A stretch of DNA of 37,844 nt from Actinomycetota bacterium (lineage in GTDB: Bacteria > Actinomycetota > Actinomycetes > Streptosporangiales > Streptosporangiaceae): positions 1-37,844 of the forward strand of contig JAFAYQ010000029.1 of the NCBI GenBank assembly GCA_019240215.1. The letters run 5' to 3'. Below are positions 30,820 through 37,844 of the stretch, piece by piece (within the stretch, counting starts at the first letter, position 1; each line of letters opens with the position of its first letter). A model generated the notes under the pieces. It searched no databases and was not told the DNA's origin. It saw only the letters and a program-made list of their open reading frames with translations. Position numbers and translations under genes: made by a program.

Positions 30820-31247
30820 CGGGACAGCTTCTGCCCGGCCCGGCGGATCCAGAACGCGAACGCCACCGCGATGCCCAGCAGCGCGCTGACCGCACCGCCG
30901 TAGAGGTACCACTCGCCGCTGGGGACCGCCGCCACCACCACGCTGCCCTGGCGGGACGGGGAGTCGAGCACGAACGAGGCGACGATCCAGCCCAGGGCGG
31001 GCGCCAGCGCCCCGGTCACCGAGGTCATTCCCCAGGCGCCGAGCACGCAGGTGGCCACCAGGATCAGGCAGAGCAGGATGGAGGCGGCCGGGAACGAGCC
31101 GATCGACCAGGTGCTGTAGGCGAACGAGCCGATCAGGCCCTCGAGCAGGCCGAGGACCAGCAGCAGCCCGAAGGCGCCGCCGGTGACGAATCCCGGCCGG
31201 TGCCCGGTCGGCCGGTCCGGCTCATCGGGTCCGGAAACCGTGCCCAT
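30816..31247 (-). CDS. DUF6113-like four-helix membrane protein
   Basis: A 143-residue integral membrane protein with four hydrophobic segments (near residues 19-40, 51-70, 76-96 and 113-134) and a basic C-terminus (IRRAGQKLSR). It follows mshB by 12 nt, as DUF6113 proteins do in many actinomycetes; its role is unknown. The ATG at 31247 lacks a strong ribosome site, and translation may depend on mshB. Its stop overlaps the flavin reductase start. Confidence 0.75.
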   Translation of the reverse strand: MGTVSGPDEPDRPTGHRPGFVTGGAFGLLLVLGLLEGLIGSFAYSTWSIGSFPAASILLCLILVATCVLGAWGMTSVTGALAPALGWIVASFVLDSPSRQGSVVVAAVPSGEWYLYGGAVSALLGIAVAFAFWIRRAGQKLSR

Positions 31248-31258
31248 GGCGTTCAAGG

Positions 31259-32272
31259 CTACCCAGCCCGTACTTGCTGGGCACGGGGCGGCACCGGCCC
31301 GGGGTCGCCGTCGAGGGCCAGGCCGGCGAACAGGTCGCGCTCCCGCTTGCCGGGGCACGCCAGCGCGGCCGGGGCCGGGGCCAGCAGCGTGTAGTACTCC
31401 AGGCCGGAGACGATCTGGGCGATGTTGTTGGACAGCGCGAAGTAGCGCCCGGCCACGGTGATCTGGGTCGTGTGGGCGGCCATCGCGGCCAGCTTGGCGT
31501 CCAGGTGGGCGCTGCCGTCGATCTCGGTGCTGACCTGGTCGTCGGGGACGCCGTAGACGAGGTCGGCCTCGGAGGCGGGCAGGATCCACTCGGGTGGCAA
31601 CCCCGAACCCGTACCGGCCCTTTCAATATCACGGGCGCGGGCGGCCCGTAGCTCAGCCATCTCCTCGTCCAGCGCCGAGCGGGGGGTGGTGCTGGCGTAG
31701 AACTTGGCCACCGCCCACGGGGCCCGGCCGCCGGGGACGGTGACGGCCGAGTCGGCCGCCTGCCGGAACGCGCGCCAGGCGACCCGGTGGGCCTGGATGT
31801 GGTCCGGGTGGCCGTAGAAGCCGTCGTCGTCGTAGGTGACCAGGACCTGGGGGCGGACCTCGCGGATGACGGCCGCGAGGTCGAGCGCGGCCGCGTCGAC
31901 GTCGGCCCGCCAGAAGCAGCGGGGGTCCTCGTTCTCGGGGGTGCCGATCATCCCCGAGTCGCGCCAGCGGCCGACCCCGCCCAGGAACCGGTGGTCGGTG
32001 ACCCCGAGCGCGGCGCAGGCCCGGTCGAGCTCCCCGATCCGGTAGTCGCCGAGCTGGTCGTCGGCGTCGGCGGCCAGGCTGGCCAGCTCGGGCGGGATGA
32101 CCTCGCCGCCCTCCCCGAGCGTGCAGGTGACCAGGGTGACCTGTGCTCCCTCAGCGGCGTAGCGGGCCATGGTGGCGCCGGTGCCGATCGATTCGTCGTC
32201 GGGGTGGGCGTGCACCAGCAGCAGGCGGCGGCCCGGGCCAGCGCGGTGGTCCGGGGAGGGGGATGAGGTCAC
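31259..32272 (-). CDS. mshB: N-acetyl-1-D-myo-inositol-2-amino-2-deoxy-alpha-D-glucopyranoside deacetylase
   Basis: A 337-residue zinc deacetylase of mycothiol biosynthesis; it removes the acetyl group from GlcNAc-inositol, the step before cysteine ligation by MshC. The LmbE-fold signature is complete: [17 protein letters not shown] with ligands H23 and D26, the catalytic D25, TLGEGGEV, and [12 protein letters not shown] with the third ligand H158. The length fits MshB rather than the mycothiol-conjugate amidase. The start is a GTG at 32272; TAACCT ends 7 nt upstream, suggesting another leaderless mRNA. It is divergent from the S9 peptidase across 32 bp. Confidence 0.92.
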   Translation of the reverse strand: MTSSPSPDHRAGPGRRLLLVHAHPDDESIGTGATMARYAAEGAQVTLVTCTLGEGGEVIPPELASLAADADDQLGDYRIGELDRACAALGVTDHRFLGGVGRWRDSGMIGTPENEDPRCFWRADVDAAALDLAAVIREVRPQVLVTYDDDGFYGHPDHIQAHRVAWRAFRQAADSAVTVPGGRAPWAVAKFYASTTPRSALDEEMAELRAARARDIERAGTGSGLPPEWILPASEADLVYGVPDDQVSTEIDGSAHLDAKLAAMAAHTTQITVAGRYFALSNNIAQIVSGLEYYTLLAPAPAALACPGKRERDLFAGLALDGDPGPVPPRAQQVRAG

Positions 32273-32279
32273 GCACGTG

Positions 32280-32285
32280 AGGTTA
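32280..32285 (-). promoter_or_regulatory. -10 element of mshB
   Basis: TAACCT, 7 nt before the GTG start. The 32-bp gap to the peptidase start must hold elements for both divergent genes, so the two promoters overlap. Confidence 0.45.
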
Positions 32286-32304
32286 GCCGTGGCTGGCAGG
32301 ATCT

Positions 32305-34635
32305 ATGTCCATGACCGAAAGCTTCCCGCGGCAGCAGGCCCGGACCCGGCGGTTCAGCCTGGGCGCACCCCGCTCCTTCACCATCTCCCCCGACGGCGCC
32401 CGTGTGGTGTTCCTGCGCAGCAAGGGCGGCGACGACCCGGTCACCTGCCTGTGGCAGCTGGACGTGGCCAGCGGGAGCGAACGGCTGGTGGCCGACCCGG
32501 CCGCGCTGAACGCGACCGACGAGGACCTGCCGGCGGAGGAGCGGGCCCGCCGCGAACGGGCCCGCGAGCAGGCCGGCGGCATCGTCTCCTACACCGCCGA
32601 CGCCGACCTGCGGACGGTCGTGTTCAGCTTGTCCGGGCGGGTGTTCACGGCCGATCTGACCGACGCCGGGGCCGTTCCCCGGGAGCTGAGCGTGCAGACG
32701 CCGGCGCTGGACCCGCGGCCGGACCGGGCCGGGCAGCGGCTGGCCTACGTCAGCGCCGGGGCGTTGCGGGTTGCGCCGCTGCTGGCGAGCGGCGAGCCCG
32801 GCGCCGGTGACGACCACGTGGTGGCCGGCCCCGACGGCGAGACCGACGTCTACTACGGGCTGCCCGAGCACATCGCGGCCGAGGAGCTGGAGCGGCTGCG
32901 GGGTTACTGGTGGGCCCCGGACGGCAGCGCGCTGCTGGTCGCGCGGGTGGACGAGACGCCGGTCCAGCGCTGGTACGTCTCCGACCCGGCCAACCCGGAC
33001 CGGACCCCGGCCGAGGTCCGCTACGCGTCGGCCGGCACGGCCAACGCCGACGTCTCGCTGCTGCTGGTCGGCCTGGACGGTGAGCGGACCGCGGTCGAGT
33101 GGGACCGGGCGGCGTTCGAGTACCTGGTCACCGTGGTCTGGAAGCCGGAGCACGAGCCGCTCATCGTGGTGCTGAACCGGGGCCAGGACCGGATGCAGAT
33201 CCGCACCGTCGACCCCGCCACCGGGGCGACCGAGCTGCTGCGGGAGGACACCGACCCGCAGTGGGTGGACGTGGTGCCGGGCGGCCCGGCCTGGACCGGC
33301 GACGGCCGCCTGGTCTGGAGCGCCGACGCGGGCGGGGCCAAGCGGCTGGTGATCGGCACCCCGGCCGAGCACCGGGCGGGCGAGGCCAAGGCGGTCACCC
33401 CGGGCCGCCTGCAGGTGCGGTCGATCCTGGACGTGGACGGGGACACCGTGCTGTTCACCGCGTCGGGCGAGCCGGCCGAGATCGGGCTGTGGAGCTACGG
33501 GCCTGAGGGGCTGGCTCAGGTGTCAGCGGCGGGCGGGCTCAACGGAGGCACCCGGGCGGGCGGGACCACGGTGCTGACTCGCCGTTCGCTTGACGAGGAC
33601 GGAGTGACGGTAGAGGTTCGTGAGGCTGATGGGGCTGGTGCGGCTGAAGAGACGGCCGGGGCTGGAGGGGCAGCCGGGGCTGAAGGGGCAGCCGGGGCTG
33701 AAGGAGCCGACGGGGCTGGAGGGGCTGATGGGGTTGGAGGGGCGACCGGGGCTGGAGGGGCGGGCGGGGTTGTGGCGCGGATTGAGTCCTACGCCGAGAC
33801 GCCCAACCTCCCCACGCCCCACCCGCACCTGCTGTCCCTCGGTCCCCGCGAGATTCGGACCGCCGTCCTGTTCCCGTCCTGGCACGAGCCCGGCGCCGGC
33901 CCGCTGCCGGTGCTGCTCGACCCGTACGGCGGCCCGCACGCCCAGCGCGTGCTGGCCGGCCGCGGCGCCTACCTGACCTCGCAGTGGTTCGCCGAGCAGG
34001 GCTTCGCGGTGGTGATCGCGGACGGCCGCGGCACCCCCGGGCGGGGGCCGGCCTGGGACCGGGCGGTCTACCGCAACCTGGCCGACCCGGTGCTGGAAGA
34101 CCAGGTGGACGCGCTGCACGCGGCGGCCGAGCAGTTCAGCGACCTGGACCTGTCGCACGTGGCCATCCGCGGCTGGTCGTTCGGCGGGTACCTGTCGGCG
34201 CTGGCGGTGCTGCGCCGCCCGGACGTGTTCCACGCCGCCATCGTCGGCGCACCCGTGACCGACCAGGCGCTCTACGACACCGGTTACACCGAGCGGTACC
34301 TGGGGCTGCCTCAGGACAACCCGGAGGTATACGCGAACTGCTCGCCGGTCAAGGACGTGGAACAGCTGCAGCACGATGTGGACAACGGGGCTGATCAGCG
34401 GACGCCACGGCCGATGATGGTCATCCACGGCCTGGCCGACGACAACGTGGTGGTGGCGCACACGCTGCGGTTCTCCTCCGCGCTGCTGGCGGCCGGGTAT
34501 CCGCACACGGTGCTGCCGCTGTCGGGGGTCACCCACATGACCCCGCAGGAGGTGGTGGCCGAGAACCTGCTGCTGCTCCAGATCGACTTTCTCGAGGACG
34601 CGCTGGGCCTCTCGGCGGCCGGCGGCGCGGTGTAA
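32305..34635 (+). CDS. S9-family prolyl oligopeptidase (dipeptidyl-peptidase IV-like)
   Basis: A 776-residue serine peptidase. The N-terminal 430 residues are the beta-propeller domain ([20 protein letters not shown], then YYWGAP-type DPP4_N repeats such as [20 protein letters not shown]). The C-terminal alpha/beta hydrolase domain has GWSFGGY with S625, HGLADDN with D712 or D713 and GVTHM with H744. It cleaves dipeptides or short peptides next to proline in the cytoplasm; there is no signal peptide. Between the domains, residues 452-487 are six copies of a G-A/V-G/E-G-A-x hexapeptide encoded by an 18-bp minisatellite. ATG codons at 32305 and 32311 are both possible. Confidence 0.9.
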   Translation: MSMTESFPRQQARTRRFSLGAPRSFTISPDGARVVFLRSKGGDDPVTCLWQLDVASGSERLVADPAALNATDEDLPAEERARRERAREQAGGIVSYTADADLRTVVFSLSGRVFTADLTDAGAVPRELSVQTPALDPRPDRAGQRLAYVSAGALRVAPLLASGEPGAGDDHVVAGPDGETDVYYGLPEHIAAEELERLRGYWWAPDGSALLVARVDETPVQRWYVSDPANPDRTPAEVRYASAGTANADVSLLLVGLDGERTAVEWDRAAFEYLVTVVWKPEHEPLIVVLNRGQDRMQIRTVDPATGATELLREDTDPQWVDVVPGGPAWTGDGRLVWSADAGGAKRLVIGTPAEHRAGEAKAVTPGRLQVRSILDVDGDTVLFTASGEPAEIGLWSYGPEGLAQVSAAGGLNGGTRAGGTTVLTRRSLDEDGVTVEVREADGAGAAEETAGAGGAAGAEGAAGAEGADGAGGADGVGGATGAGGAGGVVARIESYAETPNLPTPHPHLLSLGPREIRTAVLFPSWHEPGAGPLPVLLDPYGGPHAQRVLAGRGAYLTSQWFAEQGFAVVIADGRGTPGRGPAWDRAVYRNLADPVLEDQVDALHAAAEQFSDLDLSHVAIRGWSFGGYLSALAVLRRPDVFHAAIVGAPVTDQALYDTGYTERYLGLPQDNPEVYANCSPVKDVEQLQHDVDNGADQRTPRPMMVIHGLADDNVVVAHTLRFSSALLAAGYPHTVLPLSGVTHMTPQEVVAENLLLLQIDFLEDALGLSAAGGAV
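33658..33765 (+). repeat. 18-bp minisatellite, six in-frame copies
   Basis: Six consecutive 18-bp units start with GGGGCTGGAGGGGC or a near variant and keep the reading frame of the S9 peptidase, each coding for six residues. The array sits at the propeller/hydrolase junction. Confidence 0.9.
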
Positions 34636-34829
34636 GCGCGGTGTAGAGGCCCAGGGGACGGGGAGTGTAGCAAGGGTCACAGCCCGGAACGGGAGCCAGG
34701 GGCAGAATTTCCGCAAGGTCTGGAATAAATTTTTAACAAATAAACACCCGCGGGCGACGGGGCATGGCCGGAGCGGGCGCAACTCATATCTGAGAGCGCA
34801 ACTATGAACAAGCAGCGAGGTCGTCAAGG
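34636..34829 (+). promoter_or_regulatory. Upstream region of the succinate dehydrogenase operon
   Basis: No gene is present. An AT-rich tract (34715-34745, including AATAAATTTTTAACAAATAAA) precedes a direct repeat GCGCAACT at 34777-34784 and 34796-34803, 19 bp apart. A regulator site is plausible, but no -35/-10 pair stands out. Confidence 0.4.
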
Positions 34830-35636
34830 ATGACGCAAGTTTCGGAGGCGCCCGGCAGAACGCGGGCGCAGATCGCGGAAAAGACCTTCCGCCAGGACCC
34901 GTGGTGGCGCCAGCCGGCCATCGTCGTCACCCTGCTGAGCCTGTGGGTCGCGTACGCCACGGTCCGGGTGTTCATGGGCCACTACTACTGGGTGCCGGCC
35001 TACCACTACCTGACCCCGTTCTACTCGCCCTGCATCAACGGCGAGTGCGTGCCCGGCTCCAGCACCCTGGGGCACTGGTTCCCGGCGGTCCCGCCGATCA
35101 TTCCCTACGCGGTGATCTCGCTGCCGTTCGTGCTCGGGTTCCGGCTGACCTGCTACTACTACCGGCGGGCGTACTACCGGGCCTTCTGGCGGGCGCCGGC
35201 CGCGTGCGCGGTCCGCGAGCCGCACGAGAAGTACACCGGCGAGACCCGGTTCCCGCTGATCATGCAGAACCTGCACCGGTACTTCTTCTACGCCGCGATC
35301 CTGATCTCGATCCTCAACACCTACGACGCGGTCGACGCCTTCCACGGCAAGACCGGCGGGGTCGGCATGGGGCTGGGCACGCTGATCATCTGCGTCAACG
35401 TGATCCTGCTGTGGGCCTACACGCTGTCCTGCCACTCGTGCCGGCACATCACCGGCGGGCGGCTGAAGAACTTCTCCAAGCACCCGGTCCGCTACTGGGC
35501 CTGGACCCAGATCTCCAAGCTGAACGCGCGCCACATGCAGCTGGCGTGGACCACGCTGGGGACGCTGATGCTGACCGACCTGTACATCATGCTGGTCGCC
35601 AGCGGCGCCATCAGCGACCTGCGATTCTTCAACTGA
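34830..35636 (+). CDS. Succinate dehydrogenase/fumarate reductase membrane anchor (Sdh1 type)
   Basis: A 268-residue protein with five or so transmembrane helices and no resemblance to the short SdhC/SdhD pair. It matches the single-chain anchor found beside SdhA and SdhB in mycobacterial Sdh1 and streptomycete paralogues. Conserved-looking features include YYWVPAYHYLTPFYSPCING, RLTCYYYRRAYYRAFW, NLHRYFFYAAILISILNTYD and SCHSCRHITGG; the histidines H278-like in NLHRYF and SCHSC may bind haem or quinone. It fixes the dehydrogenase to the membrane and passes electrons to menaquinone. It is translated 10 nt before sdhA. The ATG at 34830 has AAGG upstream. Confidence 0.85.
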   Translation: MTQVSEAPGRTRAQIAEKTFRQDPWWRQPAIVVTLLSLWVAYATVRVFMGHYYWVPAYHYLTPFYSPCINGECVPGSSTLGHWFPAVPPIIPYAVISLPFVLGFRLTCYYYRRAYYRAFWRAPAACAVREPHEKYTGETRFPLIMQNLHRYFFYAAILISILNTYDAVDAFHGKTGGVGMGLGTLIICVNVILLWAYTLSCHSCRHITGGRLKNFSKHPVRYWAWTQISKLNARHMQLAWTTLGTLMLTDLYIMLVASGAISDLRFFN

Positions 35637-35646
35637 GGCGAAAGCA

Positions 35647-37575
35647 ATGACCGAAATCCAGCGTTACTCCTACGACGTCGTAGTGATCGGCGCGGGCGGA
35701 TCAGGGCTGCGGGCCGCGATCGAGGCCCGCATGCACGGCAAGCGGGTCGCGATCATCTCCAAGTCGCTGTTCGGCAAGGCGCACACCGTCATGGCCGAGG
35801 GCGGCGCGGCCGCCGCCATGGGCAACGTCAACCCGCGCGACAACTGGCAGGTCCACTTCCGCGACACCATGCGCGGCGGCAAGTTCCTGAACAACTGGCG
35901 GATGGCCGAGCTGCACGCCAAGGAGGCCCCCGACCGGATCTGGGAGCTCGAGGCCTGGGGCGCGCTGTTCGACCGGACCAAGGACGGCAAGATCAGCCAG
36001 CGCAACTTCGGCGGGCACGAGTACCCGCGGCTGGCGCACGTGGGCGACCGGACCGGCCTGGAGCTGATCCGCACCCTGCAGCAGAAGGTCGTCGCCATGC
36101 AGCAGGACGACGCGGCCACCGGCGACCCCGAGGCCAACATCAAGGTGTTCGCCGAGACCACGATCACCCGGCTGGTCAAGGACGAGGCCGGCCACATCGC
36201 GGGCGCCTTCGGCTACATCCGCGACACCGGCCAGCTGGTGTTCTTCGAGTCGGCGGCGGTGGTGCTGGCGACCGGCGGCATCGGCAAGACGTTCAAGGTC
36301 ACCTCGAACTCCTGGGAGTACACCGGCGACGGGCACGCGCTGGCCCTGCTGGCCGGCGCGAACCTGCTGAACATGGAGTTCGTCCAGTTCCACCCGACCG
36401 GCATGGTCTGGCCGCCCTCGGTGCGCGGCATCCTGGTCACCGAGTCGGTCCGCGGCGACGGCGGCGTGCTGCGGAACTCCGAGGGCAAGCGGTTCATGTT
36501 CGACTACGTGCCTGACGTGTTCCGCGCCCAGTACGCGGAGACCGAGGAAGAGGCCGACCGCTGGTACACCGACCCGGACCACAACCGGCGGCCGCCCGAG
36601 CTGCTGCCTCGCGACGAGGTCGCCAGGTCCATCAACTCCGAGATCAAGGCCGGGCGCGGGTCACCGCACGGCGGCGTCTTCCTCGACATCGCCTCGCGAC
36701 GTCCCGCGTCGTACATCCTGCAGCGGCTGCCGTCCATGTACCACCAGTTCAAGGAGCTGGCGGACGTGGACATCACCAAGGAGCCAATGGAGATCGGGCC
36801 GACCTGCCACTACGTGATGGGCGGCGTCGAGGTCGACCCGGACACAGCGGCGTCCTCGGTGCCCGGGCTGTTCGCGGTCGGCGAGGTGTCCGGCGGGATG
36901 CACGGCTCCAACCGGCTCGGCGGCAACTCGCTGTCCGACCTGCTGGTGTTCGGCAGGCGGGCCGGCGACGGCGCGGCGGACTACCTGGACGCGCTGGGTG
37001 CTACGCGGCCCGCCGTGTCGTCCGCTGACCTTTCCGCGGCGGTCGCGGAGGCGCTCGCGCCGCTGGAGCGGACGGAAGGCGAGAGCCCGTACACGGTGCA
37101 CGCCGAGCTCCAGCAGATGATGAACGACCTGGTCGGGCTCATCCGGCGGGAGGCGGAAGTCAAGTCCGCGCTCGGCGAGCTGGAGAAGTACAAGGAGCGG
37201 GCCGCGCGGGTGGCGGTGCCAGGCGAGCGGGCCTACAACCCGGGCTGGCACTACTCGCTCGACCTGCGCAACATGCTGCTTGTCGCCGAGTGCGTGGCGA
37301 TGGCGGCGCTGGAGCGGCAGGAGTCCCGCGGCGGGCACACCCGCGAGGACTACCCGGAGATGTCGCCGGAATGGCGCAAGGTGAACCTGATCCAGACGCT
37401 GCACGGCGACAAGATCGAGATGGTCCACCAGCCGATGCCGGTGATCCGGCCCGACCTGCTCGGCCTGTTCGACAAGAGCGAGCTCAAGAAGTACATGACC
37501 GAGGAGGAGCTGGCCGACCTGCCTGCTCCGGCTTCGGCTTCGTCCGCTGCGGATGCGGCTGAGGAGGAGCACTGA
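35647..37575 (+). CDS. sdhA: Succinate dehydrogenase/fumarate reductase flavoprotein subunit
   Basis: A 642-residue flavoprotein. The FAD-binding GAGGSG is at 15-20, and KAHTVMAEGGAAAAMGN carries H46, the residue that binds FAD covalently in this family. MEFVQFHPTGM, RGDGGVLRNSEGKRFM and GSNRLGGNSLSDLLVFGRRAG are the active-site and C-terminal FAD motifs. It oxidises succinate to fumarate (or the reverse) and hands electrons to the iron-sulfur subunit. GAGG lies 9 nt before the ATG. The last 15 residues are a low-complexity Ala/Ser/Glu tail. Its stop shares one base with the next start (TGATG). Confidence 0.95.
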   Translation: MTEIQRYSYDVVVIGAGGSGLRAAIEARMHGKRVAIISKSLFGKAHTVMAEGGAAAAMGNVNPRDNWQVHFRDTMRGGKFLNNWRMAELHAKEAPDRIWELEAWGALFDRTKDGKISQRNFGGHEYPRLAHVGDRTGLELIRTLQQKVVAMQQDDAATGDPEANIKVFAETTITRLVKDEAGHIAGAFGYIRDTGQLVFFESAAVVLATGGIGKTFKVTSNSWEYTGDGHALALLAGANLLNMEFVQFHPTGMVWPPSVRGILVTESVRGDGGVLRNSEGKRFMFDYVPDVFRAQYAETEEEADRWYTDPDHNRRPPELLPRDEVARSINSEIKAGRGSPHGGVFLDIASRRPASYILQRLPSMYHQFKELADVDITKEPMEIGPTCHYVMGGVEVDPDTAASSVPGLFAVGEVSGGMHGSNRLGGNSLSDLLVFGRRAGDGAADYLDALGATRPAVSSADLSAAVAEALAPLERTEGESPYTVHAELQQMMNDLVGLIRREAEVKSALGELEKYKERAARVAVPGERAYNPGWHYSLDLRNMLLVAECVAMAALERQESRGGHTREDYPEMSPEWRKVNLIQTLHGDKIEMVHQPMPVIRPDLLGLFDKSELKKYMTEEELADLPAPASASSAADAAEEEH

Positions 37576-37844
37576 TGGGATACAAGGCTGCCCTGCGGGT
37601 CTGGCGCGGCGACGCCGGGTCTGGCTCGCTCGTCGACTACGAGGTCGAGGTCAACGAGGGCGAGGTCGTCCTCGACGTGCTGCACCGCCTGCAGGCGACG
37701 CAGGCGTCCGACCTGGCCATCCGGTGGAACTGCAAGGCCGGCAAGTGCGGCTCCTGCTCGATGGAGATCAACGGCATGCCGCGGCTCGGCTGCATGACGC
37801 GGATGTCCGTGTTCTCGGAGACCGAGACGCTGACGATCACGCCG
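37575..37844 (+). CDS. sdhB: Succinate dehydrogenase/fumarate reductase iron-sulfur subunit (3' end beyond window)
   Basis: The first 90 residues of SdhB are present: the plant-type ferredoxin domain with the [2Fe-2S] ligands C53, C58, C61 and C73 (CKAGKCGSC then GMPRLGC). The C-terminal domain with the other two clusters is outside the window. It links the flavoprotein to the membrane anchor. The ATG at 37575 overlaps the sdhA stop by one base. Confidence 0.94.
   Translation, partial: MGYKAALRVWRGDAGSGSLVDYEVEVNEGEVVLDVLHRLQATQASDLAIRWNCKAGKCGSCSMEINGMPRLGCMTRMSVFSETETLTITP

Noticed and set aside
33620..33976. Collagen-like [10 protein letters not shown] frame
   Set aside because: It is the minisatellite of the S9 peptidase read in another frame.

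Overview
This is about 38 kb of very GC-rich DNA from a mycothiol-producing actinomycete. The evidence is the overall composition, heavy use of GTG starts, promoters of the TANNNT type placed about 6 nt ahead of start codons (leaderless mRNAs), an mshB gene, a 7Fe ferredoxin-dapC pair, an ECF42 sigma/DGPF pair and a mycobacterial-Sdh1-like succinate dehydrogenase. The order cannot be fixed from sequence alone; Streptosporangiales or a neighbouring order is a reasonable guess. No tRNA, rRNA, CRISPR array, intact insertion sequence or phage gene is visible.

Layout. 1-1221: an SDR oxidoreductase cut by the window edge behind a TetR regulator, somewhat less GC-rich than the rest. 1315-6831: a PHP-domain hydrolase, a Gly/Ala/Ser-rich exported protein, a P-loop kinase convergent with a PfkB-like protein that has lost its catalytic residues, DNA-3-methyladenine glycosylase I and a membrane DivIVA-like protein. 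6882-11107: a LOG-family hydrolase, dapD, a membrane-anchored lysozyme-like protein, fdxA and dapC; the dapC/dapD pair supplies the diaminopimelate/lysine pathway, but dapE is not present. 11118-13226: two tandem paralogous exported proteins, each followed by a similar long hairpin and each preceded by a similar palindromic leader. 13423-15116: a MerR regulator divergent from a shrunken cysteinyl-tRNA-synthetase/MshC-like protein with no catalytic motifs. 15144-17382: ECF42 sigma factor plus YCII/DGPF protein, divergent from a DUF6069 membrane protein across a mirror-image pair of ECF promoters. 17579-19707: ddaH-like hydrolase and rocD for arginine/ornithine catabolism.

20073-29940 is a long minus-strand block. 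In order of transcription it holds a ribbon-helix-helix protein, a DUF4097 protein, a DrrAB-type ABC exporter, two acyltransferase-3 membrane proteins, a damaged MFS transporter, an SGNH hydrolase and an AMP-forming acyl-CoA ligase. Four-base stop/start overlaps couple DUF4097, the ATPase and the permease, and also the two acyltransferases. Upstream of the ribbon-helix-helix gene is a 327-bp intergenic region packed with GGCACC repeats phased at about one helical turn. 30268-34635: flavin reductase, DUF6113 protein and mshB, divergent from an S9 prolyl-oligopeptidase-type peptidase that carries an in-frame 18-bp minisatellite. 34830-37844: succinate dehydrogenase membrane anchor, flavoprotein and the start of the iron-sulfur subunit.

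The most novel material is the pseudo-synthetase/MerR pair, the mirror-image ECF42 promoter, the phased GGCACC array, the duplicated exported-protein units with their leaders, and the catalytically dead PfkB homologue.
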